A stretch of DNA of 64,000 nt from Mixta gaviniae (GCF_002953195.1 NZ_CP026377.1:868001-932000), one strand, 5' to 3'; shown: positions 22,035 to 32,614, numbered from the stretch's first letter. Numbers and translations are program-made. The notes: a model not told the origin generated them from the letters alone.

Positions 22035-23180
22035 TTGAATAAGTCAGCGATTTTGGTTCTGGAAGACGGAACCCAATTTCACGGTCGGGCCATTGGGGCG
22101 ACGGGTTCGGCGGTGGGAGAGGTAGTTTTCAATACTTCAATGACCGGTTATCAAGAAATCCTCACAGATCCCTCCTATTCCCGCCAGATTGTCACTCTCA
22201 CTTATCCCCATATCGGCAACGTCGGCGCCAATACCGCTGATGAAGAATCCTCTCAGGTACATGCGCAGGGCCTGGTCATTCGCGACCTGCCGCTGATTGC
22301 CAGCAACTACCGCAGCGAAGAAGGCCTCTCGGCCTACCTGCAGCGCAATAACATTGTTGCCATCGCCGATATCGATACCCGTAAGCTGACGCGCCTGCTG
22401 CGTGAAAAAGGGGCGCAGAACGGCTGCATTATCGCCGGCGACGCGCCGGATGCGCAGCTGGCGCTGCAAAAAGCGCAGGCGTTCCCGGGCCTGAAGGGCA
22501 TGGATCTGGCGAAAGAAGTCTGTACGCGCGAAAGCTACAGCTGGCTGCAGGGCAGCTGGACGCTGGACAGCGAGCTGCCGGCGGCGAAAAAGGAAGCCGA
22601 GCTGCCTTACCATGTGGTGGCGTATGACTACGGCGTAAAGCGCAATATCCTGCGGATGCTGGTCGATCGCGGCTGCCGCCTGACGGTAGTGCCGGCACAA
22701 ACCCCGGCGGAAGAGGTGCTGAAGCTCAACCCGGACGGCATCTTCCTGTCGAACGGCCCTGGCGACCCGGAGCCGTGCGATTACGCCATCCGCGCCATTC
22801 AGCGTTTCCTTGAAACCGACATCCCGGTGTTCGGCATCTGTCTGGGCCATCAGCTGCTGGCGCTGGCCAGCGGCGCGAAAACGGTGAAGATGAAACTGGG
22901 CCACCACGGCGGCAACCATCCGGTGAAAGATCTCGATAACGATACCGTGATGATTACCGCGCAGAACCATGGTTTCGCCGTGGATCAACAGGATCTGCCC
23001 GCTTCCCTGCGCGTGACACACGTTTCCCTGTTTGACCAGACGGTGCAGGGCATTCACCGCACAGATAAACCGGCGTTTAGCTTCCAGGGACACCCTGAAG
23101 CAAGCCCAGGCCCGCACGATGCGGCCCCGCTGTTCGACCACTTTATCGAACTGATTGAAGCGGCCCGCGCCGGCCAGTAA
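22035..23180 (+). CDS. carA: Carbamoyl-phosphate synthase, small (glutaminase) subunit
   Basis: Hydrolyses glutamine and passes ammonia to CarB for carbamoyl phosphate, used in arginine and pyrimidine synthesis. The start is TTG at 22035, five bases after TGGAGG, giving 381 residues starting with the family N-terminus [16 protein letters not shown]. An ATG at 22008 lies inside the second ArgR box and before the ribosome-binding site, so it is rejected. The class I glutamine amidotransferase triad is visible in [13 protein letters not shown] (Cys) and [11 protein letters not shown] (His, Glu). Confidence 0.96.
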   Translation: MNKSAILVLEDGTQFHGRAIGATGSAVGEVVFNTSMTGYQEILTDPSYSRQIVTLTYPHIGNVGANTADEESSQVHAQGLVIRDLPLIASNYRSEEGLSAYLQRNNIVAIADIDTRKLTRLLREKGAQNGCIIAGDAPDAQLALQKAQAFPGLKGMDLAKEVCTRESYSWLQGSWTLDSELPAAKKEAELPYHVVAYDYGVKRNILRMLVDRGCRLTVVPAQTPAEEVLKLNPDGIFLSNGPGDPEPCDYAIRAIQRFLETDIPVFGICLGHQLLALASGAKTVKMKLGHHGGNHPVKDLDNDTVMITAQNHGFAVDQQDLPASLRVTHVSLFDQTVQGIHRTDKPAFSFQGHPEASPGPHDAAPLFDHFIELIEAARAGQ

Positions 23181-23206
23181 TCCATTTCAGGAGAGGAAGA
23201 GTAACC

Positions 23207-26200
23207 ATGCCAAAACGTACCGACATAAAATCCATCCTGATTCTGGGCGCCGGTCCGATCGTTATCGGCCAGGCGTGCGAGTTTGACTACTCTGGCGCGC
23301 AGGCGTGTAAAGCGCTGCGCGAAGAGGGCTACCGCGTCATTCTGGTCAACTCCAACCCGGCCACCATCATGACCGACCCGGAGATGGCGGATGCCACTTA
23401 TATTGAGCCGATCCACTGGGAAGTGGTGCGCAAAATCATTGAAAAAGAGCGCCCGGATGCGGTGTTGCCCACCATGGGCGGCCAGACGGCGCTGAACTGC
23501 GCGCTGGAGCTGGAGCGTCAGGGCGTGCTGGCGGAATTCGGCGTAACGATGATCGGCGCTACCGCCGACGCAATTGATAAAGCGGAAGACCGTCAGCGTT
23601 TCGATAAGGCGATGAAGAAAATCGGCCTGGAAACTGCCCGCTCCGGCATTGCGCACAATATGGAAGAGGCGCTGAAAGTCGCTGAAGATGTCGGCTTCCC
23701 CTGCATCATCCGGCCTTCCTTTACCATGGGCGGCACCGGCGGCGGCATCGCCTACAACCGCGAAGAGTTTGAAGAGATCTGCGAGCGCGGCCTGGATCTG
23801 TCGCCGACTAACGAGCTACTGATTGATGAATCGCTGATCGGCTGGAAAGAGTATGAGATGGAGGTGGTGCGCGATAAGAATGACAACTGCATCATCGTCT
23901 GCTCGATTGAAAACTTCGACCCAATGGGCATCCATACCGGCGACTCCATCACCGTTGCGCCGGCGCAGACGCTGACCGACAAAGAGTATCAGATCATGCG
24001 TAACGCCTCGATGGCGGTGCTGCGTGAAATCGGCGTCGAAACCGGCGGATCCAACGTACAGTTTGCGGTGAACCCGAAAAACGGCCGCCTGATCATTATC
24101 GAAATGAACCCGCGCGTGTCGCGCTCCTCCGCGCTGGCGTCGAAAGCTACCGGCTTCCCGATTGCTAAAGTCGCGGCAAAGCTGGCGGTGGGCTATACGC
24201 TGGATGAGCTGATGAACGATATCACCGGCGGCCTGACTCCGGCGTCGTTCGAGCCGTCAATCGACTATGTGGTCACGAAAATTCCGCGCTTTAACTTCGA
24301 AAAATTCGCCGGCGCCAACGATCGCCTGACCACCCAGATGAAATCGGTGGGCGAAGTGATGGCAATTGGCCGCACGCTGCAGGAATCGATGCAGAAAGCG
24401 CTGCGCGGGCTGGAAGTCGGCGCGAACGGCTTCGATCCGAAAGTGCATCTGGATGACGCCGATGCGCTGACCCGTATTCGCCGCGAGCTGAAAGACGCAG
24501 GCGCCGAGCGTATCTGGTACGTGGCCGACGCTTTCCGCGCCGGTCTGTCGGTCGATGGCGTGTTCAACCTGACCAATATTGACCGCTGGTTCCTGGTGCA
24601 GATTGAAGAGCTGGTGCGCCTGGAAGAGCGTGTCGCGCAGGAAGGCGTAAATGGCCTCAGCGCGGACTTCCTGCGCACGCTGAAACGCAAAGGCTTTGCC
24701 GATGCGCGTCTGGCACAGCTCGCCGGCGTCAGCGAGGCGGAAGTGCGCAAGCTGCGCCAGCAGTACAACCTGCACCCGGTTTACAAGCGCGTCGACACCT
24801 GCGCTGCGGAGTTCGCGACCGACACCGCTTATATGTACTCCACCTATGAGGAGGAGTGCGAAGCGAATCCAAACCAGGATCGCGATAAAATCATGGTGCT
24901 GGGCGGCGGACCGAACCGTATCGGCCAGGGCATCGAATTCGACTACTGCTGTGTTCACGCCGCGCTGGCGCTGCGTGAAGATGGTTACGAGACCATTATG
25001 GTCAACTGTAACCCGGAGACCGTCTCCACCGACTATGACACCTCCGATCGTCTCTACTTCGAGCCGGTAACGCTGGAAGATGTGCTGGAAATTGTCCGTA
25101 TCGAACAGCCGAAAGGGGTTATCGTGCAGTACGGCGGACAGACCCCGCTGAAACTGGCGCGCGCGCTGGAAGCAGCGGGCGTACCGGTTATCGGCACCAG
25201 CCCGGATGCCATCGACCGCGCGGAAGACCGCGAGCGTTTCCAGCAGGCGGTTGATCGCCTCGGCCTGAAACAGCCGGCTAACGCCACGGTAACGGCACTG
25301 GAACAGGCGGTGCAGAAAGCGGCGGAAATCGGCTATCCGCTGGTGGTGCGTCCTTCCTATGTGCTGGGCGGCCGCGCGATGGAAATCGTCTACGACGAGC
25401 AGGATCTGAAGCGCTACTTCCAGACCGCCGTTTCCGTTTCCAACGATGCGCCCGTGCTGCTGGACCGCTTCCTGGATGACGCGGTGGAAGTGGATGTCGA
25501 CGCAATTTGCGACGGCGAGCGCGTGCTGATCGGTGGCATCATGGAGCATATCGAACAGGCTGGTGTGCATTCCGGCGACTCCGCCTGCTCGCTGCCTGCC
25601 TATACGCTGAGCCAGGATATCCAGAACGTGATGCGTCAGCAGGTGGAAAAACTGGCATTTGAACTCTGCGTACGCGGCCTGATGAACGTGCAGTTTGCGG
25701 TGAAGGACAACGAGGTCTACCTGATTGAGGTTAACCCGCGCGCCGCGCGTACCGTGCCTTTCGTCTCCAAAGCGACCGGCGTGCCGCTGGCGAAAGTGGC
25801 CGCGCGCGTCATGGCGGGCAAAACGCTGGCGGAGCAGGGCGTCACTAAAGAAGTGATCCCGCCGTATTACTCGGTGAAAGAGGTGGTGCTGCCGTTCAAC
25901 AAGTTCCCGGGCGTCGACCCGATCCTCGGGCCGGAAATGCGCTCAACGGGTGAAGTGATGGGCGTCGGTCGCACCTTCGCCGAGGCGTTCGCCAAAGCGA
26001 TGCTGGGCGCGCAGTCCACCATGAAGAAGCAGGGCCGCGCGCTGCTGTCGGTGCGCGAAGGCGATAAAAAACGTATCGTCGACCTGGCGGCCAAGCTGCT
26101 GAAGTTCGGCTTCGAGCTGGATGCAACGCACGGCACGGCGGTGGTGCTGGGCGAGGCCGGTATTAACCCGCGCCTGGTGAACAAGGTGCATGAAGGCCGT

Positions 26201-26434
26201 CCGCATATTCAGGATCGTCTGAAAAACGGTGAGTACAGCTACATCGTCAACACCACCGCCGGACGCCAGGCGATTGAGGATTCACGCGTGATCCGCCGCA
26301 GCGCGCTGCAGTATAAAGTGCATTACGACACCACGCTGAACGGCGGTTTCGCTACCGCGATGGCGCTCAATGCCGACCCGACGGAGAAGGTGATTTCGGT
26401 TCAGGAAATGCACGCGCAAATTAATGCTAAATAA
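23207..26434 (+). CDS. carB: Carbamoyl-phosphate synthase, large subunit
   Basis: Makes carbamoyl phosphate from bicarbonate, ammonia and two ATP in complex with CarA. The 1075-residue protein (E. coli 1073) has the duplicated ATP-grasp architecture: the segment [19 protein letters not shown] near the start is echoed by [19 protein letters not shown] near residue 565. The C-terminal allosteric domain (about 940-1075) binds UMP and ornithine in the family. The start ATG follows GGAGAGGAAGAG, 26 bases after carA. Confidence 0.98.
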   Translation: MPKRTDIKSILILGAGPIVIGQACEFDYSGAQACKALREEGYRVILVNSNPATIMTDPEMADATYIEPIHWEVVRKIIEKERPDAVLPTMGGQTALNCALELERQGVLAEFGVTMIGATADAIDKAEDRQRFDKAMKKIGLETARSGIAHNMEEALKVAEDVGFPCIIRPSFTMGGTGGGIAYNREEFEEICERGLDLSPTNELLIDESLIGWKEYEMEVVRDKNDNCIIVCSIENFDPMGIHTGDSITVAPAQTLTDKEYQIMRNASMAVLREIGVETGGSNVQFAVNPKNGRLIIIEMNPRVSRSSALASKATGFPIAKVAAKLAVGYTLDELMNDITGGLTPASFEPSIDYVVTKIPRFNFEKFAGANDRLTTQMKSVGEVMAIGRTLQESMQKALRGLEVGANGFDPKVHLDDADALTRIRRELKDAGAERIWYVADAFRAGLSVDGVFNLTNIDRWFLVQIEELVRLEERVAQEGVNGLSADFLRTLKRKGFADARLAQLAGVSEAEVRKLRQQYNLHPVYKRVDTCAAEFATDTAYMYSTYEEECEANPNQDRDKIMVLGGGPNRIGQGIEFDYCCVHAALALREDGYETIMVNCNPETVSTDYDTSDRLYFEPVTLEDVLEIVRIEQPKGVIVQYGGQTPLKLARALEAAGVPVIGTSPDAIDRAEDRERFQQAVDRLGLKQPANATVTALEQAVQKAAEIGYPLVVRPSYVLGGRAMEIVYDEQDLKRYFQTAVSVSNDAPVLLDRFLDDAVEVDVDAICDGERVLIGGIMEHIEQAGVHSGDSACSLPAYTLSQDIQNVMRQQVEKLAFELCVRGLMNVQFAVKDNEVYLIEVNPRAARTVPFVSKATGVPLAKVAARVMAGKTLAEQGVTKEVIPPYYSVKEVVLPFNKFPGVDPILGPEMRSTGEVMGVGRTFAEAFAKAMLGAQSTMKKQGRALLSVREGDKKRIVDLAAKLLKFGFELDATHGTAVVLGEAGINPRLVNKVHEGRPHIQDRLKNGEYSYIVNTTAGRQAIEDSRVIRRSALQYKVHYDTTLNGGFATAMALNADPTEKVISVQEMHAQINAK

Positions 26435-26452
26435 GTGGCTGATTTAACCGAT

Positions 26453-26479
26453 AACGGCTCTCCCGGGAGCCGTTTTTTT
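26453..26479 (+). terminator. Terminator after carB
   Basis: AACGGCTC and GAGCCGTT pair around a TCCCGG centre, followed by seven T, 18 bases after the carB stop. Confidence 0.95.
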
Positions 26480-26579
26480 ATGGGTGCGATTTACGTCGCC
26501 ATAAAGGACGCGGACTCTGACTGGCGAGAAGGTAACGGGCCTTATCGCGCCGGGTCTGTCAGGATGTTTAAGGATAAAA

Positions 26580-27728
26580 ATGAATTTTTCTAAGCGCGTT
26601 ATTGCATACTCTTGCAGTGTTGGCCTGTTGGCCGCACTGCCTTTCGCCAGCCAGGCGGAAATTACCCTGATCAAACAGGCTGCGCAGCCGGACGATGCGC
26701 TGAGCCGCCTGAAGTTTGCGGTGGGCGGCAGCATCCGCCCGCAGTTTAACAATATCACCGGCGACGGCGACCGCGGCTCCTATAAGCGCAACGGTTTTGA
26801 CGGCGGCACGCGCTTTCGCTTCGGCGCGGAATATTACCTGACTGAAGATGTCAGCTGGCTGGGCTACTATGAGCTGGGCGTGAATATTCCGGCGCTGTTC
26901 GACTGGGATCACCACTACGCCGAAGGCGCGCACGATACCTCACGCCGCCAGCTCTATACCGGCTTTAAAAGCCAGCGTTGGGGCCAGCTGACCTTTGGTC
27001 AGCAGAACAGCGTTTACTATGATGTTGTGGGCGCCAAAACGGATATCTGGGACTACGATATGCTGGCCCAGGCGTCGAACATCGGCATTAACGGCGATTA
27101 CGACGGCACTTACCGCGCGCGTAAACAGCTGAAGTATAAAAACCGCTTCGGCGATGCCGATCTCTACGCCTCCTGGCTGCTGGAAGATACCGAATTCCTG
27201 CCGGGCAACGGCCTGCGCTACAAGCGTCAGGGCGGCGGCTCGCTGGGCGTGGATTACCATCTGACGCCAGACCTGACCTGGGGCACCGCATGGAACTACA
27301 CCCGTGCTGAAATGCGCAATCCGGGCAACGGCGACAGCAAAGGCTACGACCAGAATATCATCGGTTCATCGCTGAGCTGGAAGCCGGACAACTGGACGCT
27401 GGCATTGGGCGGCGGCTGGTACCAGAACTTCTCGCCAAGCAAGAAACGCAACGTTGATAACTACTTTGCGAATGAAGCCTGGGGCGTTGAGTATTTCGTT
27501 GGCTACAGCATTCCGGTGCAGCGCTATGCGGTGAAATCGGTGCAGCCTTACGTAATGGGCGACCGTCTGGAATATACCAGCGGCCGTGATTACCAGCGCA
27601 TCGACAACGGCGTTGGCGTGACGTTACAGCTCGATTACGGCTTCCGTATCGATTATGAACACGTCTTCACCTCCAGCACCGACGATCTCGGCGATATGAA
27701 CCTGGTGCGTCTGCGTTACGATTTCTGA
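26580..27728 (+). CDS. Outer-membrane porin
   Basis: Predicted beta-barrel channel; solute unknown. The 382-residue precursor has a signal peptide ending SQA at residues 24-26. The mature part alternates short polar and aromatic strands with loops rich in Gly, Asp and Tyr. It ends RLRYDF, with the C-terminal phenylalanine needed for outer-membrane insertion by BAM. It resembles the general Gram-negative porin superfamily but is not clearly OmpC, OmpF or PhoE. It is monocistronic with its own terminator. In E. coli the equivalent interval after carB holds caiF, the cai and fix operons and kefFC, so this is lineage-specific content. Confidence 0.8.
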   Translation: MNFSKRVIAYSCSVGLLAALPFASQAEITLIKQAAQPDDALSRLKFAVGGSIRPQFNNITGDGDRGSYKRNGFDGGTRFRFGAEYYLTEDVSWLGYYELGVNIPALFDWDHHYAEGAHDTSRRQLYTGFKSQRWGQLTFGQQNSVYYDVVGAKTDIWDYDMLAQASNIGINGDYDGTYRARKQLKYKNRFGDADLYASWLLEDTEFLPGNGLRYKRQGGGSLGVDYHLTPDLTWGTAWNYTRAEMRNPGNGDSKGYDQNIIGSSLSWKPDNWTLALGGGWYQNFSPSKKRNVDNYFANEAWGVEYFVGYSIPVQRYAVKSVQPYVMGDRLEYTSGRDYQRIDNGVGVTLQLDYGFRIDYEHVFTSSTDDLGDMNLVRLRYDF

Positions 27729-27762
27729 TAAGCGCCATTCGGCATTGCGCCGACAGCGGAGT

Positions 27763-27800
27763 AAAGCCTGAACGGCATATATTGCGTTCAGGCTTTTTTT
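27763..27800 (+). terminator. Terminator after the porin gene
   Basis: AAGCCTGAACG is mirrored by CGTTCAGGCTT around GCATATATTG and followed by a T run; it can also serve the convergent bactofilin gene. Confidence 0.92.
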
Positions 27801-27824
27801 TGACGCAAGCTGCCAGCCTTCCGA

Positions 27825-28496
27825 TCAGGCGTGGCCGAGCTGGCTTTTTTCCAGCGTTTTGGGCAACGCCTTACCGGCAACCGCAGAGGCAGGAGCGATG
27901 CCAATCACATTGGCGGCATGCTCCGGCTGCCGGGTGGCTTCGGCATGGCCGATAAACACGCCGCCTTTTTTCACCGCCAGCACGGCATAATTAAGCGTGC
28001 CATGAACATGCGCATGCTCGCCGATTTCAATTGATTCCGCTTTGCATTCACCCTGAATATTGCCATCGATAAGCAATTCATGACAGCTGATATCGCCCTG
28101 CACCCGCCCGCCGCGCATGACTTTTACCAGTGCGTCGCTGGCGCTGATATTGCCCTCTATTTCGCCATACACATACACCTGACCCGCGGCAGTAATATTG
28201 CCTTTAAAACAGACGTCGCGCGCAATAACGGTATTGCTGACTTTCTCCTCTGAGGGCGGGCGATTTTTTTCAACCGCCGTGGCCGACGAGGCGCTCTTTT
28301 TTTCGGCCGCTATATCTGTAGATTTACCGGGTTTCTTAAACATTATCGCTACCTTCCATTGCAGTACATAAAAAAGAAATGATGCTACCGCCAGCAAGCC
28401 AAATAGCCATGTCCATCTGAATGAGTAAAAGCTGGCCACCAGGGCCAGAGACCAAAAGCCGAGCCCGCTATTAAAAAAAAGATATCGCCTGTCCAT
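27825..28496 (-). CDS. Membrane-anchored bactofilin (polymer-forming cytoskeletal protein)
   Basis: The central region (about residues 88-190) is a bactofilin beta-helix, with repeated short strands such as VCFKGNITAAGQVYVYGEIEG. Such proteins self-assemble into filaments without nucleotide. Here it is preceded by two hydrophobic segments (about residues 5-24 and 28-47) and a charged linker, so the filament domain would face the cytoplasm from the membrane. An internal ATG at MFKKPGKSTD would give a soluble form, but AGGA upstream of the outer start supports the longer product. It is convergent with the porin gene. The role is unknown; related proteins affect cell shape, motility or polar localisation. 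Confidence 0.8.
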   Translation of the reverse strand: MDRRYLFFNSGLGFWSLALVASFYSFRWTWLFGLLAVASFLFYVLQWKVAIMFKKPGKSTDIAAEKKSASSATAVEKNRPPSEEKVSNTVIARDVCFKGNITAAGQVYVYGEIEGNISASDALVKVMRGGRVQGDISCHELLIDGNIQGECKAESIEIGEHAHVHGTLNYAVLAVKKGGVFIGHAEATRQPEHAANVIGIAPASAVAGKALPKTLEKSQLGHA

Positions 28497-29251
28497 ATTG
28501 GCTTTCCTGAAGTCCTTATGCTGTTACACATCATCCAGCCCGGTGCCCGCGCTGCCCTGTTATCCGGCGGGCATTAGCGGCAGCACGGCCAGCCGCTGCC
28601 CCGTTGCAGACAGCGCATCGCCATCGCTGGCATTTATTAAGGCGCGGGTGGAGTCATACTCATCGTTACTTAAAACGGTATTAATGGCTTTATTTCTGCG
28701 TTTTATCGGTAAGGCGGATAAAGCAGAAGATCAGTTATTTTCTGACGCAATCGAAAATCCCTTTCACTGTTATTCAGCGCGTAACGTTATCGTTATTTGA
28801 AAAATAATCAAGTATGCTTTTCCGTTTTTGCGAGCGAGCCTGGAGGGAGAGGTGTGTTTTAAAATAAACCTGGAATATATAATTCCCATAAATATAACAA
28901 GCACATTATTAATATAAAAAATAATATCATTTTTTAATCTATAAACCGGATTAACGTTATTATGCTGCTGTCTGCATCCGCGCCGCCCGGGCGGTAACGT
29001 GGAGGAGAGTTAAAGAAAGCGGCGCCCACGGCGGGGCGCCTGTTGGCTCCGTGCCTCTCGCGCCCTTTCAGGAAGGCGCGAAGCGCCTGTGAACGTACCG
29101 TATCCGGAGGAAACGGGGCAGGGCGACGGCGCACGGGGCGGCGGTAAAATCGCCTTTACAACCTTTACGTAAAACCCTTCATCCGCCTATCGACGAAAGT
29201 TTCGCCTTTCCGTATGATGGCGCCAATTTTACACCCTGTAGAGAACCTATG
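28497..29251. other. Long intergenic region before folA
   Basis: No confident gene in about 755 bases. The left part holds the bactofilin ribosome-binding site and an open frame without a start codon on the minus strand (28560-28730). The middle (28797-28975) is strongly AT-rich. The right part (28982-29160) turns abruptly GC-rich, with a hairpin (GGCGCCC/GGGCGCC at 29021-29040) and no recognisable product. The folA promoter closes the region. Confidence 0.55.
29190..29218 (+). promoter_or_regulatory. Candidate folA promoter
   Basis: TCGACG at 29190-29195 and TATGAT at 29213-29218 with a 17-base spacer, about 30 bases before the start codon. Confidence 0.55.
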
Positions 29252-29731
29252 ATGATAAGCCTGATAGCGGCTTTAGCAGCCGATCGCGTTATTGGGATGG
29301 AAAACGCTATGCCGTGGGATCTGCCTGCGGACTTAGCCTGGTTTAAACGTAATACGCTGAATAAGCCGGTCATTATGGGCCGACTGACCTGGGAATCGAT
29401 TGGCCGCCCGCTGCCGGGACGGCAGAATATCGTGGTCAGCAGCCAGCCCGCGCAGGTGGAAGGCGTCACCTGGGTCAGCTCGCTGGAAGAGGCGCTGGCG
29501 GCGGCGGGCGATGCGGAAGAAGTGATGGTGATCGGCGGCGGACGCATCTATGAGCAGATGCTGGATCGCGCCGATCGTCTCTACCTGACGCATATCGACG
29601 CTGAAGTGGAAGGCGACACGCATTTTCCCGATTATGAGCCGGACGAGTGGCAGTCGGTCTTCAGCGAATTCCACGACGCCGACGAGAAAAACTCCCACAG
29701 CTACTGCTTTGAAATCCTCGATCGCCGCTAA
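29252..29731 (+). CDS. folA: Dihydrofolate reductase
   Basis: Reduces dihydrofolate to tetrahydrofolate with NADPH; the target of trimethoprim. From this ATG the protein has 159 residues, the length of E. coli FolA. The immediately preceding in-frame ATG (29249) would add one Met, and the sequence cannot decide between them. Motifs include the Met20 loop region [18 protein letters not shown], the NADPH segment [12 protein letters not shown] and the C-terminal [10 protein letters not shown]. It is monocistronic, between accessory genes. Confidence 0.96.
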   Translation: MISLIAALAADRVIGMENAMPWDLPADLAWFKRNTLNKPVIMGRLTWESIGRPLPGRQNIVVSSQPAQVEGVTWVSSLEEALAAAGDAEEVMVIGGGRIYEQMLDRADRLYLTHIDAEVEGDTHFPDYEPDEWQSVFSEFHDADEKNSHSYCFEILDRR

Positions 29732-29749
29732 TCGCCCCTCTTTGCGCTG

Positions 29750-29794
29750 CTGTTAGCCAGTTGTAACATGGCTGTCATTTTTGACCTCTAGCAT
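29750..29794 (+). promoter_or_regulatory. PhoB-dependent promoter of phoX
   Basis: Three 7-base half-sites at 11-base intervals (CTGTTAG at 29750, TTGTAAC at 29761, CTGTCAT at 29772) form an extended Pho box. A TAGCAT -10 element follows 10 bases after the last half-site, the geometry of PhoB-activated promoters. No separate -35 is needed. Phosphate-starvation induction is inferred from this. Confidence 0.8.
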
Positions 29795-29830
29795 TGCTTC
29801 CACTCTGGGAAACCATAAAGGAAGCAATGC
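29791..29830 (+). promoter_or_regulatory. Perfect inverted repeat over the phoX ribosome-binding site
   Basis: GCATTGCTTCC (29791-29801) is exactly mirrored by GGAAGCAATGC (29820-29830). The right arm contains the Shine-Dalgarno sequence AAGGAAG of phoX. If transcription starts near 29801, as the -10 predicts, only the right arm is in the RNA and the repeat would act as a DNA operator; a start further upstream would allow an RNA hairpin. Confidence 0.7.
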
Positions 29831-29833
29831 AAA

Positions 29834-31717
29834 ATGACCGATAAAATTCTTGCGCTTAACAGCGATTCGCTGCCCAATCCGACGCGTCGTAAACTGCTGG
29901 CCGGCAGCGGCGCGTTGGGGCTCGCAGGTTTTCTCGGCGGCGGCGTCAGCCTGCCCGCTTTGGCGCAGGTCACCTCCGCACCGGCCAACAGCCCGCTGCT
30001 CGGCTTTACCGGCATTCCCGCCTCGACCGCCGATGAGATCGCCATCGCACCCGGCTACCGGGCGGAGGTGCTGATCTCCTGGGGCGAGCCGCTGGTGGAT
30101 GGCGCGCCCGCTTTCGACCCGCAGGGCAATAACAGCGCGGCCGATCAGGAAAAGCAGTTCGGCGACAATAATGACGGCATGAGCTTTTTCGCCATTGATG
30201 ATAATCGCGGCGTGATGGCGATTAACAATGAGTACGTCAACGAACAGTATCTGTTCGCGCACGGTGGCAGCAAAGCCATCAGCGCGGAAGATGTCAAAAA
30301 ATCGCAGGCCGCGCACGGCGTTTCCGTGGTGGAAGTGGCGCGCGGCGAAGGCAACCGCTGGCATGTGGTGCGTCCTTCACGCTACAACCGCCGCATCACC
30401 GCCAATACGCTGATGCATTTTTCCGGCCCGGCAGCGGGCAACGCGGCGCTGCAAACCGCCGCCGATCCCGAAGGCAAAACGGTGCTGGGCACCTTTGGTA
30501 ACTGCGCCAACGGTAAAACACCGTGGGGCACCTACCTGACCTGCGAAGAGAACTTCGATACCTATTTCGGCACCAAAGTGGCCGGCTTCACGCCGGATGC
30601 CCATCAGAAACGCTATACGCTGAAGGCCAGCGAGCCGGAGCGCAACTGGTCCGATTTTGACGAGCGCTTCGACGTGGCGAAAAACCCGAACGAATTTAAC
30701 CGGCACGGCTGGATTGTGGAGATCGATCCACTCGATCCGACGTCGGTGCCGATCAAGCGCACCGCGCTGGGTCGCTTCAAGCATGAGAACGCGGCGGTCA
30801 CGGTAGCGAAAAGCGGCGAGCTGGTGGTCTATATGGGCGACGACGAGCGCGGCGAATATATCTATAAATATGTGTCGCGCGGCAAGGTTGATCACGCCAA
30901 CCCGACGGCGAATCGCGCCCTGCTGGATGAAGGCACGCTCTATGTGGCGGTGTTTGAAGGGGATAAAAACGGCACGCCGCTGAAGGGGACAGGGCGCTGG
31001 CTGGCGCTGGTTCACGGGCAAAACGGCCTGACGGCGGAAAACGGCTTTGCGGATCAGGCGGCGATCCTGATTAATGCCCGCGCAGCGGCGGATGTGGTCA
31101 AGGCGACGCGTATGGATCGCCCGGAGTGGATCGCCGTCAACCCGCATGACGGACGCGCCTACTGCACCCTGACCAACAACAACAAGCGCGGCAACGAGAA
31201 GATGCCGGTGGATGCTGCCAACCCGCGTCCCGATAATATTTATGGCCAGATCATCCGCTGGGATGAACGCGGCGACGCCACGGCGCAGCAGTTCAGCTGG
31301 GATATCTTCGTGCTGTGCGGCAACCCTATCGCTCATCCGCAGGGCGTACAGCGCGGCACCCCCAATATTACGGCGGAAAATACCTTTAACAGCCCTGATG
31401 GCCTGGGCTTCGACGGCGCCGGACGGCTGTGGATTTTAACCGACGGCAAATACAGCAACGAGGGCGACTACCAGGGACAGGGCAATAATCAGATGCTGGT
31501 CGGCGATCCGGAGAGCGGCGAAATTCGTCGTTTTATGGTGGGGCCGAAATCGTGCGAGCTGACCGGTATTACCTTTACGCCGGACTACAAAACGCTGTTC
31601 GTCAACGTACAGCATCCGGGAGAGGAGGGGGATTCGCACTTTCCTGGTAACAGCCCGCGGCCACGATCGTCGGTGATGATGATCACCCGCGAAGATGGCG
31701 GCGTGCTGGGCGCCTGA
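29834..31717 (+). CDS. phoX: PhoX-family alkaline phosphatase (DUF839), Tat-exported
   Basis: Periplasmic or secreted phosphatase releasing phosphate from organic esters; characterised PhoX enzymes use calcium and iron rather than zinc. The 627-residue protein begins with a twin-arginine signal (TRRKLLAG at residues 17-24, hydrophobic stretch, cleavage near LPALA). Family motifs include TPWGTYLTCEENFDTYFG, ENAAVTVAKSGELVVYMGDD and NSPDGLGFDGAGRLWILTDG. The start follows AAGGAAG by nine bases. A strong Pho box upstream supports induction by phosphate limitation. It is an accessory gene between folA and apaH, absent from E. coli K-12. The symbol is assigned by family. Confidence 0.88.
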   Translation: MTDKILALNSDSLPNPTRRKLLAGSGALGLAGFLGGGVSLPALAQVTSAPANSPLLGFTGIPASTADEIAIAPGYRAEVLISWGEPLVDGAPAFDPQGNNSAADQEKQFGDNNDGMSFFAIDDNRGVMAINNEYVNEQYLFAHGGSKAISAEDVKKSQAAHGVSVVEVARGEGNRWHVVRPSRYNRRITANTLMHFSGPAAGNAALQTAADPEGKTVLGTFGNCANGKTPWGTYLTCEENFDTYFGTKVAGFTPDAHQKRYTLKASEPERNWSDFDERFDVAKNPNEFNRHGWIVEIDPLDPTSVPIKRTALGRFKHENAAVTVAKSGELVVYMGDDERGEYIYKYVSRGKVDHANPTANRALLDEGTLYVAVFEGDKNGTPLKGTGRWLALVHGQNGLTAENGFADQAAILINARAAADVVKATRMDRPEWIAVNPHDGRAYCTLTNNNKRGNEKMPVDAANPRPDNIYGQIIRWDERGDATAQQFSWDIFVLCGNPIAHPQGVQRGTPNITAENTFNSPDGLGFDGAGRLWILTDGKYSNEGDYQGQGNNQMLVGDPESGEIRRFMVGPKSCELTGITFTPDYKTLFVNVQHPGEEGDSHFPGNSPRPRSSVMMITREDGGVLGA

Positions 31718-31750
31718 AGAGGGCTACGCCGGGCCGGGAGGCCCGGCGGA

Positions 31751-32614
31751 TTAGTCGGCGCGTAGCGCCGTAGACGCGGCGGCGTCGGCTTCGACGCCCT
31801 GCTGACGGTTAGAGGGCTGAATAAACAGCTGGCGATCTTCCCAGCGCAGCATGGTCAGCGTTCCACCCCAGCAGCAGCCGGTATCAAGGCCGATAATGCC
31901 TTCCGGCGTGCCCTTGCCTTCCAGCGAAGCCCAGTGACCGAAAATAATGGTGTAGTCACGCGCCACCGGACTTTCAATGGCGAACCATGGCTTCAGCGGC
32001 GGCGGCGCCGAACCGGGCGCATCTTTGCAGATCATATCCAGCTGCCCGTTCGGGAAGCAGTAGCGCATGCGCGTCAGCGCGTTAGTGCTAAAGCGCAGAC
32101 GCGCCAGGCCAGTCAGCTCCGGCGACCAGTTGTTCGGCATATCGCCGTACATGGCGTTCAGGAACAGCGGATAGCTGTCGCTGGACAACACCGCCTCGAC
32201 TTCCCGCGCGCACATTTTCGCGGTTTCGATATCCCACTGTGGCGTAATACCCGCATGCGCCATCGCCAGTTTTTTCTCATCATCCACCTGCAGCAGCGGC
32301 TGGCGGCGCAGCCAGTTGATCAGCTCGTCGGCGTCGGGCGCCTCCAGCAGTGGCGTGATACGATCCTTCGGCTTGTTGCGGCTGATGCCGGCGTAAACCG
32401 CCAGCAGATGCAGATCGTGATTGCCCAGCACCAGGCGTACCGCACTGCCCAGCGAACGGACAAAGCGCAGTACCTCCAGCGAGCCGGGGCCGCGCGCGAC
32501 CAGATCGCCGGTCAGCCACAGCGTGTCTTTTTCAGCGTCAAAATCGACCTGCTGCAACAGAGACTGCAGCTCATCGTAGCAGCCGTGAATGTCGCCAATC
32601 AGATATGTACTCAT
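31751..32614 (-). CDS. apaH: Symmetrical bis(5'-nucleosyl)-tetraphosphatase
   Basis: Cleaves Ap4A to two ADP and also removes Np4-type RNA caps in E. coli. It is a PPP-family metallophosphatase with the motifs GDIHGC (residue 7 on), [10 protein letters not shown] and GNHDLHLL. From [11 protein letters not shown] it has 287 residues (E. coli 280); the tail is slightly longer. A longer upstream in-frame start is rejected. It is the last gene of the lptD-surA-pdxA-rsmA-apaG-apaH cluster. Its start lies 53 bases after the ancestral apaG stop. Confidence 0.95.
   Translation of the reverse strand: MSTYLIGDIHGCYDELQSLLQQVDFDAEKDTLWLTGDLVARGPGSLEVLRFVRSLGSAVRLVLGNHDLHLLAVYAGISRNKPKDRITPLLEAPDADELINWLRRQPLLQVDDEKKLAMAHAGITPQWDIETAKMCAREVEAVLSSDSYPLFLNAMYGDMPNNWSPELTGLARLRFSTNALTRMRYCFPNGQLDMICKDAPGSAPPPLKPWFAIESPVARDYTIIFGHWASLEGKGTPEGIIGLDTGCCWGGTLTMLRWEDRQLFIQPSNRQQGVEADAAASTALRAD

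Noticed and set aside
28498..28800. Open frame of 100 codons on the plus strand next to the bactofilin gene
   Set aside because: It begins with TTG without a ribosome-binding site, overlaps the bactofilin leader and shows no domain.
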